From NCBI GenBank assembly GCA_023252335.1, contig JAJPEA010000075.1:1-8953 (forward strand): a stretch of 8,953 nucleotides of DNA. The letters run 5' to 3'. Positions 1 to 5,980 of this stretch are shown here, one piece after another. The position numbers were made by a program, and so were the translations under genes. Each line of letters begins with the position of its first letter. The first letter of the stretch is position 1. The stretch is from Nitrosotalea sp. Lineage in GTDB: Archaea > Thermoproteota > Nitrososphaeria > Nitrososphaerales > Nitrosopumilaceae. The notes below the pieces were generated by a model. That model searched no databases. It saw only the letters and a list, made by a program, of their open reading frames with translations, and was not told the DNA's origin.

Positions 1-829
1 CATAGATCTTGTTTGTGTTTGGATTCACTCCGATACCATCTGGATTCCTTCCAACTTTCATGGTACTTACCACACTGTTTGTAGCACCGTCAATTACTGA
101 AACAGTATTGTTTTCGATATTGCAAACGTACACCATGTTTGTATTTGGATTTACTCCTACACCGTACGGAAAACTTCTAACTTTTATGGTACTTGTTACA
201 CTGTTTGTAGCACCATCAATTACTGAGACAGTATTTCCAGGCAAACTGCCAATGCCTTGATTTGCGACATAGATCTTGTTTGTATTTGGATTTACCCCTA
301 CACCAATAGGATGATTTCCAACTGGTATGGTACTTGTTACACTGTTTGTAGCACCGTCAATTACTGAGACAGTATTGTCGAACATATTTGCTACATAGAT
401 CCTGTTTGTATTTGGATTTACTCCAATACCAGTAGGACTGGCTCCAACTCTTATGGTACTTGTTACACTGTTTGTAGCACCGTCAATTACTGAGACAGAA
501 CTACTGTGCTCGTTAGATACATAGGTCTTGTTCGTATTTGGATTTACTCCAATACCGACAGGATAACTCCCAACTGGTATGGTACTTGTTACACTGTTTG
601 TAGCACCGTCAATTACTGAGACAGCATTCCCCGTGGTAGACACATAAATCATATTTGTGTCATTGTTCACTCCAATGCCTAGGGGGGTTGACCCAACATC
701 TACTGTTGCTACAACCGAATCTGCAAACGCATCGTGCCCAAGTATCACAAGCGAGAATAACAATATTGGTGCAAAAATCATTATAAGAAAATGCCTTCCA
801 TGATGGTCCATTTTCTTTATTTTAATCAC
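1..829 (-). CDS. Secreted YVTN-family beta-propeller repeat protein (3' end outside window)
   Basis: Reading the minus strand from ATG at 811 gives 270 uninterrupted codons to the window edge, where the gene is cut. Residues 11-30 form a hydrophobic signal segment ending in a likely cleavage area (HDAFA-DS). Then come five copies of SVIDGATNSV (residues 65-74, 107-116, 149-158, 196-205, 238-247), each followed by a V-G-x-x-P-x-G-[IV]-G-V-N-P-N-T-N-[KR]-x-Y-V strand. This is the classic YVTN/NHL-like blade repeat. The period is 42 residues, except one 47-residue unit carrying an extra Gly-rich loop (around 186-191). Such proteins are exported and thought to act at the cell surface in binding or adhesion; the ligand is unknown. 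A GTG at 829, in frame and just after a TGA, would add VIKIKK before the ATG and make a better positively charged signal peptide. I give the longer extent, but ATG 811 is equally possible. Confidence 0.9.
   Translation of the reverse strand, partial: MIKIKKMDHHGRHFLIMIFAPILLFSLVILGHDAFADSVVATVDVGSTPLGIGVNNDTNMIYVSTTGNAVSVIDGATNSVTSTIPVGSYPVGIGVNPNTNKTYVSNEHSSSVSVIDGATNSVTSTIRVGASPTGIGVNPNTNRIYVANMFDNTVSVIDGATNSVTSTIPVGNHPIGVGVNPNTNKIYVANQGIGSLPGNTVSVIDGATNSVTSTIKVRSFPYGVGVNPNTNMVYVCNIENNTVSVIDGATNSVVSTMKVGRNPDGIGVNPNTNKIY
71..619 (-). repeat. Tandem intragenic 126-bp repeats encoding propeller blades
   Basis: The stretch coding for SVIDGATNSV recurs at 590-619, 464-493, 338-367, 197-226 and 71-100. 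Spacings are 126, 126, 141 and 126 bp. Within these stretches most copies are identical at the nucleotide level, including third codon positions; for example CACTGTTTGTAGCACC occurs unchanged in four copies. Synonymous identity points to recent duplication or gene conversion rather than protein-level selection alone. The less conserved linkers between cores vary in sequence and would form the blade loops. Confidence 0.9.
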
Positions 830-1103
830 GAGTTTTCAGTTGTAGTTATCGTTCATTACATATCTGACTATGCGTATAATATTCTAGTAAAATAATGCGG
901 GAGATTTCCACTATCATAAATACCAAAATGTCGAGTCTAAAAAAAGTGGATAACATCTAGTTCTAGAGATTTTTTTAAGAGATAAAAAATCAAGAGAACT
1001 AATTCTACCAATGGGACAAAAAGAAAAATTATTTCAATCTGACATAAGACTTTTGGAATAACAATGATACATCTAAAAACATATACCATGTAAGGAAATA
1101 CAA
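830..1103. other. Divergent intergenic region between propeller gene and kinase
   Basis: This 274-bp AT-rich gap separates two divergent genes and should hold both promoters. On the plus strand it contains a 16-codon ORF (1011-1061, starting MGQKEK) with an A/T box, GATAAAAAAT, at 981-990, about 25 bp before its ATG. That is good leaderless spacing, but the peptide is too short to call a gene. The frame is open back to a TAA near 950 without another normal start, so it could also be the tail of a decayed gene. A nine-codon ORF (1064-1093) ends ATG-TAA just before the kinase start. I see no strong hairpin or RNA gene. Confidence 0.5.
875..885 (-). promoter_or_regulatory. Possible TATA box of the propeller gene
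   Basis: The minus strand carries AGAATATTATA here. A start about 25 bp downstream would lie near 855, leaving a leader of roughly 26 nt to GTG 829 or 44 nt to ATG 811. The assignment is by spacing and composition only, in an AT-rich region where such strings occur by chance. Confidence 0.3.
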
Positions 1104-1619
1104 TTGCTAGTCATAATCTGCGGCCTACCTGGAGTTGGAAAAACTACACTTGCAAAAAGTCTTGCACCACTCATTGAAGGCATTGTCTTGTCTTCAGATA
1201 AAATTAGAAAAGAATTGTTTCCCAGTCCAACATATTCTCAAACAGAACAAAATACAGTTTTTGATGCCATGATTACTGGTGCAAAAAACCTCAATGATGT
1301 AGGAACAAATTGTATACTTGATGCCACATTTAACAGAGAACAGTCAAGGATTGAAGTAAAAAATAAACTTGGATTATCAGATAACCAATTTCACATAATA
1401 GAATGTGTTTGCAATGAGGATATCACCATGTCAAGACTAGAGTCTCGTAAAAATGACTATTCTGATGCAACCATAGAAGTATATCAAAAGATGAAAATCA
1501 TTCGCGAGCCTGTCAAATTAGAACATATTACTTTGGATACAATTATTCCACCAGAGGAGAATGCTAGAAAAGCACTAGACTATATTTCAAAAAGATCTAC
1601 AGGATACCACTTAGGGTAA
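1104..1619 (+). CDS. Small P-loop kinase, AAA_33/zeta-toxin-like (COG0645-type)
   Basis: The 171-aa product is a complete single-domain nucleoside/nucleotide-kinase-like ATPase. Visible motifs are Walker A GLPGVGKT (residues 7-14), an SSDKIRKELF segment with candidate catalytic/substrate Asp32 and Arg35, a Walker-B-like ILDATF with Asp73, and a lid-like segment with Arg111 and Arg115 followed by SDA (120-122). This pattern is typical of predicted kinases related to zeta toxins, PSTK and the ATPase half of aminoglycoside-phosphotransferase fusions. The substrate cannot be read from sequence. The start is TTG: an in-frame TAA lies at 1074-1076, no ATG or GTG intervenes, and AAGGA (1092-1096) sits 7 nt before TTG. 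Starting two residues before the first beta strand also fits the family. No antitoxin-like partner is seen upstream, so a toxin role is not supported. Its 3' end overlaps the convergent zinc mini-gene by 9 bp. Confidence 0.88.
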   Translation: MLVIICGLPGVGKTTLAKSLAPLIEGIVLSSDKIRKELFPSPTYSQTEQNTVFDAMITGAKNLNDVGTNCILDATFNREQSRIEVKNKLGLSDNQFHIIECVCNEDITMSRLESRKNDYSDATIEVYQKMKIIREPVKLEHITLDTIIPPEENARKALDYISKRSTGYHLG

Positions 1620-1742
1620 TTCTTCAGATTCCGCTGTGCAATACTTGTGAACCCATTTGCCTGTAGGGTTTTTTGCAATCTCTTCGCCAGACTTGATAGG
1701 TGCATTGCACTCTGAACAAACAGTCTTGAACTTTGCTTTCAT
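1611..1742 (-). CDS. 43-aa zinc-finger mini-protein (C-x2-C ... H-x2-C)
   Basis: The minus-strand ATG at 1742 opens 43 codons to TAA at 1611-1613. The peptide begins MKAKFKTVCSEC, carries Cys9-x2-Cys12 and ends with W-V-H32-K-Y-C35. The C-x2-C-x19-H-x2-C spacing with Trp before the His is what a small treble-clef or PARP-like zinc finger looks like. The high Lys content (MKAKFK, IKSG, KNPTGK) would allow nucleic-acid binding, but that is inference. Tiny single-zinc-finger proteins are common in Thaumarchaeota. The gene is convergent with the kinase and its stop lies inside the last codons of the kinase frame. It is short, but the regular zinc-ligand pattern argues strongly that it is coding. 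Confidence 0.75.
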   Translation of the reverse strand: MKAKFKTVCSECNAPIKSGEEIAKNPTGKWVHKYCTAESEELP

Positions 1743-1922
1743 GATTATATCATACAAAACTGGGTAGATAAACTATCAAAAATGTAAACATGTGATAAAC
1801 TTGGTCAAATCGTTAGAACATCTTGTTTTTATCAAACCCAGGTTTTCTGAAAAACCATTTTCCACAGATCATGTAACAACACAGAAACAAAGAATGCAAA
1901 ACCAAAGACCCGTGACATCACC

Positions 1923-1931
1923 CTTAAATTA
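1923..1931 (+). promoter_or_regulatory. TATA box for the membrane-anchored protein gene
   Basis: CTTAAATTA lies about 36 bp before ATG 1962. With a TSS about 25 bp downstream the leader would be roughly 11 nt, a normal short archaeal leader. No Shine-Dalgarno sequence precedes the ATG, which fits near-leaderless translation. Confidence 0.5.
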
Positions 1932-1961
1932 CCTTCAAAATGGCGTTAGTTTGAAAATAAT

Positions 1962-2312
1962 ATGGTAAAGCCAATAGTTTACGGTGCAATAGGCGGAGGA
2001 GCTGCAGTAGCTGTCATAGTTATTGTTCTTTTTGCATTTCATCCTGCCACAACACAATATGCATTATCCGTAGAACCAAGAGGTGAAATGGTCATGGGCG
2101 TAGGAAATGTCATCCGCGTTTATGTACAAAACACAGGCTCGTCACCTTTGACAAATGTCAAGATAGGGTATGGAAATACTTCAGATACATTGCCAATTTT
2201 GAATATAGGTGAGAAAGAAATGTTTTCCCCACCAGCCGGTACAAGCATGGTAACAGTGACAGATGATCAAAATGTCACAGTGATGAAACCAATCTCAGAT
2301 TCAATGCAGTAA
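1962..2312 (+). CDS. Membrane-anchored extracytoplasmic protein with CARDB/Ig-like domain
   Basis: The 116-aa product starts with MVKP and a Gly/Ala/Val/Ile-rich transmembrane helix (about residues 6-27), with no clear cleavage site, so it is probably an N-terminal anchor. Residues 33-108 look like a single beta-sandwich: V-x-P-R-G-E, then GNVIRVYVQNTGSSPLTNVKI, which resembles the opening of CARDB-type adhesion domains. Sequons N72-T-S and N104-V-T could be glycosylated outside the cell. I do not recognise a named family. The role is probably an envelope component; a specific function cannot be given. ATG is the only sensible start, since translation upstream of it would lose the helix context. 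The gene stands alone, flanked by minus-strand mini-genes. Confidence 0.8.
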   Translation: MVKPIVYGAIGGGAAVAVIVIVLFAFHPATTQYALSVEPRGEMVMGVGNVIRVYVQNTGSSPLTNVKIGYGNTSDTLPILNIGEKEMFSPPAGTSMVTVTDDQNVTVMKPISDSMQ

Positions 2313-2400
2313 AAATCCAAATTATCAAAACTTGTTTTATCATCTAATAATCTGAAAATATGCTATACAAAGAAATACAAGAAAAATCCTGTATGCACCA

Positions 2401-2493
2401 TTACGCTGATTTTATCTTTATTATGGTAACTTTGTTGTATTCTTCAGGATTTTCTTCTCTTAGTCTTTGAAAATAGACTTCTTCGTACGGCAT
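2401..2493 (-). CDS. 30-aa microprotein, leaderless
   Basis: The minus-strand ATG at 2493 gives 30 codons ending TAA at 2401-2403. The peptide starts MPYEEVYFQRLREENPEEY and ends in a basic tail (IIKIKSA). Charged and aromatic residues are mixed as in a real short helix, not as in random AT-rich DNA. The main support is the promoter: TTTAAATA (plus coordinates 2515-2522) is centred 25-26 bp before the ATG, so the transcript should begin at or next to the A of ATG. The function is unknown and I see no metal-binding or membrane motif. The opposite strand contains a competing 36-codon ORF of poor composition, which I regard as a shadow. Confidence 0.55.
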   Translation of the reverse strand: MPYEEVYFQRLREENPEEYNKVTIIKIKSA

Positions 2494-2514
2494 TTTAGTT
2501 ACTTGCCAAATTTC

Positions 2515-2523
2515 TATTTAAAG
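2515..2523 (-). promoter_or_regulatory. TATA box of the 30-aa microprotein gene
   Basis: On the minus strand the sequence reads CTTTAAATA. Its centre is 25-26 bp from ATG 2493, the canonical archaeal TATA-to-TSS distance, so this predicts a leaderless mRNA. It is the cleanest promoter in the window. Confidence 0.6.
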
Positions 2524-2641
2524 AAAAGATTCACTAATTTTACTAGACTAGGTCAAATGTTTGATAATTCATGAAACACCAAGGCATCAAAATATCGGGA
2601 TTTTTAACCTGGTACCTATATCCACTCCATGGAGAAACAAA

Positions 2642-2905
2642 ATGGCAGACGATATTTCAGTCAAGAAGATGAGAGAAAAAATAGGTAAAAATGAAGTCAA
2701 ACTACAAAAACAGATGGAAGAGGTAGGAAGGATTTGGGAAGATACAGGCCTTGACCAAAAGGATCCGTCATACCTAATCGAAAAGACAATGAGATTTGAG
2801 ATGGCACATGAAACCATTAACAGAGTTTTCTTGCTTGTAAATGAGACCATCAGTGATTACAAAAAACTCTGCTCCGAGCTTGAAAAACAAGACAATTCCG
2901 AGTAA
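2642..2905 (+). CDS. Conserved-looking helical protein of unknown function (87 aa)
   Basis: From ATG 2642 the product is 87 aa, highly charged and almost entirely helix-forming (MADDISVKKMREKIGKNEVK, then EEVGRIWEDTGL, a break at DQKDPSY, and a second helix from about 48 to 84). This suggests a two-helix hairpin or short coiled coil. There is no Cys, no membrane segment and no known motif. The frame stays open upstream to TTG 2561, but the Pro/His-rich prefix looks non-coding. GGAG at 2631-2634 lies 7 nt before ATG 2642, and a TTTTTAAC box at 2601-2608 would place the TSS near 2630. I therefore prefer ATG 2642. A cytoplasmic small adaptor or regulator is possible, but that is only a guess. 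Confidence 0.75.
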   Translation: MADDISVKKMREKIGKNEVKLQKQMEEVGRIWEDTGLDQKDPSYLIEKTMRFEMAHETINRVFLLVNETISDYKKLCSELEKQDNSE

Positions 2906-2961
2906 CCAAGACTTGGTACAATTGCATAACATCAAAGATTAGACAGTTCTTACAATACGAC

Positions 2962-3147
2962 TTAAAATTCCAGAGGATTTTTGGAGTCGTTTTTTATGGC
3001 ATGTACATTTTCATTTACTCTGATTATTGCAGTATACAGTTGGAATAGTAATTCATTGCTAGGATGTGTTGCTTCTAGCAATTTGCGGTCTATTCCATAC
3101 TCTTCTATTTTCTCCCACATTTCATCAAGTGATAATTCAGAATTCAA
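2962..3147 (-). CDS. 61-aa acidic helical protein, unknown function
   Basis: The minus-strand frame from TTG 3147 gives a 61-aa acidic, soluble, helix-rich protein (starts MNSELSLDEMWEKIEEYGID; middle NELLFQLYTAIIRVNENVHA). I recognise no family. GGGGAG (3151-3156 in plus coordinates) lies only 3 nt before the TTG, closer than ideal, so the start is uncertain; ATG at codon 10 is the next choice. A T/A-rich box (CTTAAAAAAA, plus 3178-3187) sits about 35 bp upstream. The plus-strand ORF over the same bases encodes a hydrophobic, Ser/Cys-rich string typical of an antisense shadow. The gene runs tail to tail with the 87-aa gene, 56 bp apart. Confidence 0.6.
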   Translation of the reverse strand: MNSELSLDEMWEKIEEYGIDRKLLEATHPSNELLFQLYTAIIRVNENVHAIKNDSKNPLEF

Positions 3148-3330
3148 ATGCTCCCCTTGTGAATAGAATATCTTACGTTTTTTTAAGACTTGCTACTAAT
3201 TTACATTAAACTGATGGTCAAGAAGAGATCAAGATTGCAAGTTGCTAAATTTGGGAAATAGATCATAAAACTGGTAGATCAAAAACATTACAACTGTCAG
3301 ACTTTATTTGAAACTCAGATTCAATACACA
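3148..3330. other. Intergenic region between the 61-aa gene and the receiver gene
   Basis: This gap should carry the promoter of the 61-aa gene and the 3' end of the receiver transcript. A 15-aa plus-strand ORF (3214-3261, MVKKRSRLQVAKFGK) is basic and begins with ATG, but it is too short to claim and lacks a convincing upstream box. No hairpin of note is seen. Confidence 0.4.
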
Positions 3331-3756
3331 TTAGTTGAAAAACCTGACTTTGCCAGACTGCATATCTGATTCAATTTCATCCACGATTTTTACCAAGTCA
3401 TTGATGTCAAATGGCTTGTAGACTACAGCAGTAGCTTTGAGATCTTCTAATCGCTTGGCAGTATCCTTGGAGAGGTCGGTTGTAATCATGACCACAACAG
3501 CCTTTGAATTTATTTCTCGGATAAGATCCAATGCGTAAATCCCATCAGTGTTTGGCATAACTACATCCAGAAATGTAATGTCTGGTTTTAGTTTTTCAAA
3601 TTGTGCAACAGCTTCCATACCATTACGCCCTGTCCCGACAACTTGAAAGTTTTTCAACTCCAAGAGTTCCACAAAAAGGGCTAGAACGTCAGGATTATCG
3701 TCTATTACTAAAACGGTCTTTAACCGTCGTCCACTTTTTTCCAATTGTTTTATCAT
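3331..3756 (-). CDS. Stand-alone CheY-like response regulator receiver
   Basis: The 141-aa product is a full receiver domain with no output domain. The acidic pocket is Asp19-Asp20 (VLVIDDNPD), the phospho-acceptor is Asp64 (ITFLDVVMP), the switch Thr is Thr92 (VMITT) and the conserved Lys is Lys114 (VYKPF). All five signature positions are present and correctly spaced, so it should be phosphorylatable. Single-domain receivers of this kind pass signals to protein partners; no histidine kinase is encoded in this window, so the partner must be elsewhere. The start is ambiguous. ATG 3756 gives a 12-residue basic prefix, but a strong TATA-like element (3766-3775) is then only about 15 bp upstream. 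TTG 3744 (codon 5) would lie 26 bp from that element and would be leaderless. Either start leaves the domain intact. Confidence 0.93.
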   Translation of the reverse strand: MIKQLEKSGRRLKTVLVIDDNPDVLALFVELLELKNFQVVGTGRNGMEAVAQFEKLKPDITFLDVVMPNTDGIYALDLIREINSKAVVVMITTDLSKDTAKRLEDLKATAVVYKPFDINDLVKIVDEIESDMQSGKVRFFN

Positions 3757-3760
3757 CTTG

Positions 3761-3779
3761 ATTTACCTATTTAGGGATA
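3761..3779 (-). promoter_or_regulatory. Receiver-gene promoter element, copy A of a shared 19-bp sequence
   Basis: The minus strand reads TATCCCTAAATAGGTAAAT. The copy upstream of the winged-helix regulator (5987-6005) differs at one base and has the same orientation. The core CTAAATAGG resembles a BRE/TATA element; the flanks extend the match beyond a bare TATA box. A GATAT-TC-ATATC inverted repeat (3776-3787) overlaps its upstream end and could be an operator. Confidence 0.5.
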
Positions 3780-3981
3780 TTCATATCACTATTTTCCAAT
3801 TTTCAGAATGATAGTAAATTGGAGCTATTTTTATTAAAAATAAAAAGAAATCACACATTGTTTCCATTCTGCGTCGAATAACCATTATGAGTATCATGAA
3901 ATTAATATTATTACAAAATTTCTATATTTTCATGTATTATGATATATATTTTCTCATAAAAGTGACTAATTTACCAAAAAG

Positions 3982-3994
3982 TTATAATATATAT
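3982..3994 (+). promoter_or_regulatory. Candidate TATA box for the UbiA gene
   Basis: TTATAATATATAT would place the TSS near 4013, giving a leader of about 50 nt that includes the good Shine-Dalgarno GGAGG at 4053-4057. Other A/T strings nearby could serve instead, so the choice rests on the need for a leader that retains the ribosome binding site. Confidence 0.35.
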
Positions 3995-4062
3995 CATTAT
4001 TCTCCTAGAGTGGTGACTAAATACATAATTTTCCATTATTATGATAACAGTCGGAGGAAGAG

Positions 4063-4950
4063 ATGTTAGTCCAAAGAAATAACACAATCAGCACTAGAAT
4101 TCATCCAATCTACTCATTGGTAAAATCAAGAGCACAGAGAGGACTAGTTTTTACAGGCACTACAATGATTGCATTACTAGTATCAAGTAACCTACAGCCA
4201 TTGCCGCTCCATGTAATATTATTACCAATTATCACCATGTTTTCCACTTTATCCATTTACCTAATGAATGATCTTGTAGACATTAAAATTGACAAAATTA
4301 ATGCGCCTACTAGGCCACTTGCATCAGGAGCTGTAAAAAAACAAGACGCCCTAAACCTCGTAATAGGTCTAGGAGTTGGATCAGTTGCAATTGCATCATT
4401 GATAAGTACTTTAACAGTTTATTTAACAATAGCATACTTGCTCATAGGAGTTTTGTATTCAGTACCAAAGATATCGCTCAAGGACAGATCATTTGCTAAG
4501 ACCATAATGATTGCAATTGGAGGTTTAACTACAGCACTCATAGGCTCAAGCTCAGCCGGATTATTCGAAGAACGTTCTACAATTGCTGCTATCACTTTCA
4601 TGGCTTTGATATTTGTAACCTCACCAATTAATGATCTAGCAGATTATTCTGGTGACAAGAAATATGGTAAAAAAACAATACCAATTGTAATAGGTAAGAA
4701 AAATACAGTTCTTGTAGCAATCATACTACCATTTGCAATTGCAGGATTTTTTTGGTTGTTCCACACACAACTCAATTTTGGAGTTTTAACGCCACTTTCA
4801 ATAACAATTTTATCATTTTTTGCATTAAGCATTTTAAAGTCAATCTACAATAAGAGAGATGATCAAAAACACGTAAGACAAAAACATAAAAAATTAGTAT
4901 TTCTGCATTATGGGTTACAGATAGCATTTCTCGTAGGCATGATATTTTAG
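4063..4950 (+). CDS. UbiA-family prenyltransferase (DGGGP-synthase-like)
   Basis: The 295-aa integral membrane protein has about eight or nine hydrophobic helices and both Asp-rich signatures of UbiA enzymes: N69-D70-x2-D73-x3-D77 followed by RPLASG (84-89), and N190-D191-x2-D194-x3-D198 followed by K-x2-G-K-K-T-I. These Asp residues bind Mg2+ and the prenyl diphosphate. In archaea such enzymes make digeranylgeranylglyceryl phosphate (second ether bond of membrane lipids), or prenylate quinone or heme precursors. The first motif and RP-x-x-SG fit the archaeal lipid branch, but the acceptor cannot be fixed from sequence alone, so I give no symbol. The length is typical. ATG 4063 is supported by GGAGG at 4053-4057, 5 nt upstream. 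The C-terminal loop before the last helix (about 262-280) is strongly basic. The gene is convergent with the winged-helix regulator, 53 bp apart. Confidence 0.9.
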   Translation: MLVQRNNTISTRIHPIYSLVKSRAQRGLVFTGTTMIALLVSSNLQPLPLHVILLPIITMFSTLSIYLMNDLVDIKIDKINAPTRPLASGAVKKQDALNLVIGLGVGSVAIASLISTLTVYLTIAYLLIGVLYSVPKISLKDRSFAKTIMIAIGGLTTALIGSSSAGLFEERSTIAAITFMALIFVTSPINDLADYSGDKKYGKKTIPIVIGKKNTVLVAIILPFAIAGFFWLFHTQLNFGVLTPLSITILSFFALSILKSIYNKRDDQKHVRQKHKKLVFLHYGLQIAFLVGMIF

Positions 4951-5003
4951 AGAGAAATAACTTATCAAATTTTTAGGTTCTACACAAGTAATGTATAAAA
5001 ATA
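4951..5003. terminator. Convergent termination region with T-tracts on both strands
   Basis: Between the two convergent stops there is a T5 run on the plus strand (4970-4974) and a T5 run on the minus strand (plus coordinates 4997-5001). Archaeal RNA polymerase terminates at short T-tracts without a required hairpin, so each run may end one transcript. The runs are short and the call is weak. Confidence 0.35.
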
Positions 5004-5957
5004 TTATTTTTTGGATACTTTTGTTGGGCTAACAATTTGTGGCGGAGTCATGCTTGCTTTTTTCCATAGATCATCAAACATATCCCTCATACTGCTACAC
5101 AAATGTGCGTCTTCCATAAAGACAGCCATTAAGAAATTCTTCATATTATAAGTATCAACCATTTCCATCCCTACAAGTTTTCCATCAACTAACAATAAAG
5201 AAAATGGAGTTTCAATATATCGCCTATCTACTTTAGAAGGATAAAATGGATTAGACACCGTATCGATACGTTCTTTTTTATTTTTGTCATCTACTAACGC
5301 ACCAGATTCATTTGCAAAAAAGCCTTTGACTGTGTTTGTATCTGCTAAAACTTTTACAGAGATCCCCATGTTTGCTTTTTTGAGAAGCATGTTTATGATA
5401 TGATCATTACGAAATCTACCCATGAGTATGATTTCTTTTTGTGCAAATTCAATCACTTGTAATACTTTTGATATCATATCATCATAACTTCTTGCTATAA
5501 CTGAATTGTATTCTCTTTTAAGATCCATAGAGTTGAGATTCGAATCTGGAGATATTTTTGCAAGAAATTCAGATATATCTTCCAGTTTAAAGTTTGAGGA
5601 TTGTTTGAGAACATCAATCATTTCAAAGTGTTTTAGACTTTTTATGTTACCCACCAGTCCAAGAAAATGTTTTTGATAAACCATAGTACCAAAAGCTGTA
5701 TGAACATATGCAGATGCATTTTTGGTGATAAGTCCTACATCGGTCAACTGTTTCAATCTAGTATAGTATTGTTTTTTTGTAAGACCAACCTGAGTATGTG
5801 TTTCAAGTTCTGATTTTAGACCGTCTTTTGTCATAATGAATAATACAAGTGCGTCAGGTTTAGATAAAATTGACAATACTTCTGAAATTTTTTGTAAATC
5901 AGACACAGTAGTATCAGAAGACAATACAGTTGAGAAAAGACTAGACTCTAACTTCAT
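5004..5957 (-). CDS. Winged-helix transcriptional regulator with C-terminal TrmB/PLD-like sensor domain
   Basis: The 317-aa soluble protein has a winged-helix DNA-binding domain at about residues 22-100: ILSKPDALVLFIMTKDG, then the recognition region LTKKQYYTRLKQLTDVGLI (59-77) and a wing around 79-90. A linker follows (about 105-150), then a C-terminal alpha/beta domain (about 155-303) with EIILMGRF, ISVKVLADTNTV, FSLLLVDGKLVGMEMVD and a final Met/Phe/Trp-rich helix. The C-terminal layout resembles the phospholipase-D-like ligand domain of TrmB-type and related archaeal regulators, but I see no HKD catalytic motif, so it is a sensor, not an enzyme. The effector is unknown. ATG 5957 has a TTTAAAA box about 27 bp upstream, so the mRNA is probably leaderless or nearly so. 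Being convergent with UbiA, it may or may not control it. The C-terminus is Lys/Pro-rich and probably disordered. Confidence 0.85.
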   Translation of the reverse strand: MKLESSLFSTVLSSDTTVSDLQKISEVLSILSKPDALVLFIMTKDGLKSELETHTQVGLTKKQYYTRLKQLTDVGLITKNASAYVHTAFGTMVYQKHFLGLVGNIKSLKHFEMIDVLKQSSNFKLEDISEFLAKISPDSNLNSMDLKREYNSVIARSYDDMISKVLQVIEFAQKEIILMGRFRNDHIINMLLKKANMGISVKVLADTNTVKGFFANESGALVDDKNKKERIDTVSNPFYPSKVDRRYIETPFSLLLVDGKLVGMEMVDTYNMKNFLMAVFMEDAHLCSSMRDMFDDLWKKASMTPPQIVSPTKVSKK

Positions 5958-5980
5958 GTTGAATTTATCAGAGTATCGCC

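Larger units (their letters stand above)
3757..4062. other. AT-rich divergent promoter region, no convincing gene
   Basis: This 306-bp region lies between the divergent receiver and UbiA genes. The middle part (about 3800-4040) is exceptionally rich in A and T with few G/C bases. A 60-codon plus-strand frame (3887-4069) crosses it and overlaps the UbiA start, but its Ile/Tyr/Phe/Asn-rich content mirrors base composition rather than coding. An eight-base direct repeat GTGACTAA occurs at 3962-3969 and 4013-4020. Its main content is probably regulatory. Confidence 0.5.

Noticed and set aside
9..260. Plus-strand 83-codon frame with repeated FGFTP-like segments
   Set aside because: It is the antisense image of the propeller repeats; the minus-strand frame has a signal peptide, clear YVTN motifs and 270 open codons.
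71..619. CRISPR array interpretation of the regularly spaced repeats
   Set aside because: Spacing is a multiple of three, the 'spacers' are similar to each other, and the whole region is one open frame coding for propeller blades.
1104..1742. Kinase plus zinc mini-protein as a zeta-type toxin-antitoxin pair
   Set aside because: The two genes are convergent, not an operon; the small protein has a zinc-finger pattern, not an epsilon-antitoxin helix bundle; the kinase looks like a general AAA_33 predicted kinase.
1832..1918. 28-aa minus-strand ORF with a hydrophobic stretch (starts MSRVFGFAFFVSVLLHDLW) and an AGGGTG just before ATG
   Set aside because: Intriguing as a small membrane peptide, but the only support is a weak ribosome site that nearly touches the ATG; no promoter or conserved motif can be shown.
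2587..2850. 87-codon minus-strand frame opposite the helical 87-aa gene
   Set aside because: Low-complexity Ser/Phe/Ile content typical of antisense to Lys/Glu-rich coding sequence; the plus gene has a ribosome binding site.
2981..3166. 61-codon plus-strand frame opposite the acidic small gene
   Set aside because: Hydrophobic Ser/Cys-rich string without motif; the minus-strand product is a balanced soluble protein.
3214..3261. 15-aa basic plus-strand ORF MVKKRSRLQVAKFGK
   Set aside because: Too short to separate from chance and no well-placed promoter box.
3887..4069. 60-codon plus-strand frame overlapping the UbiA start
   Set aside because: Its residues follow A/T composition (Ile, Tyr, Phe, Asn), no motif is present, and it covers the likely UbiA promoter.
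5004..5957. Phospholipase D activity of the regulator's C-terminal domain
   Set aside because: No H-x-K-x4-D motif is visible, so only a fold-level, sensor-type resemblance can be claimed.
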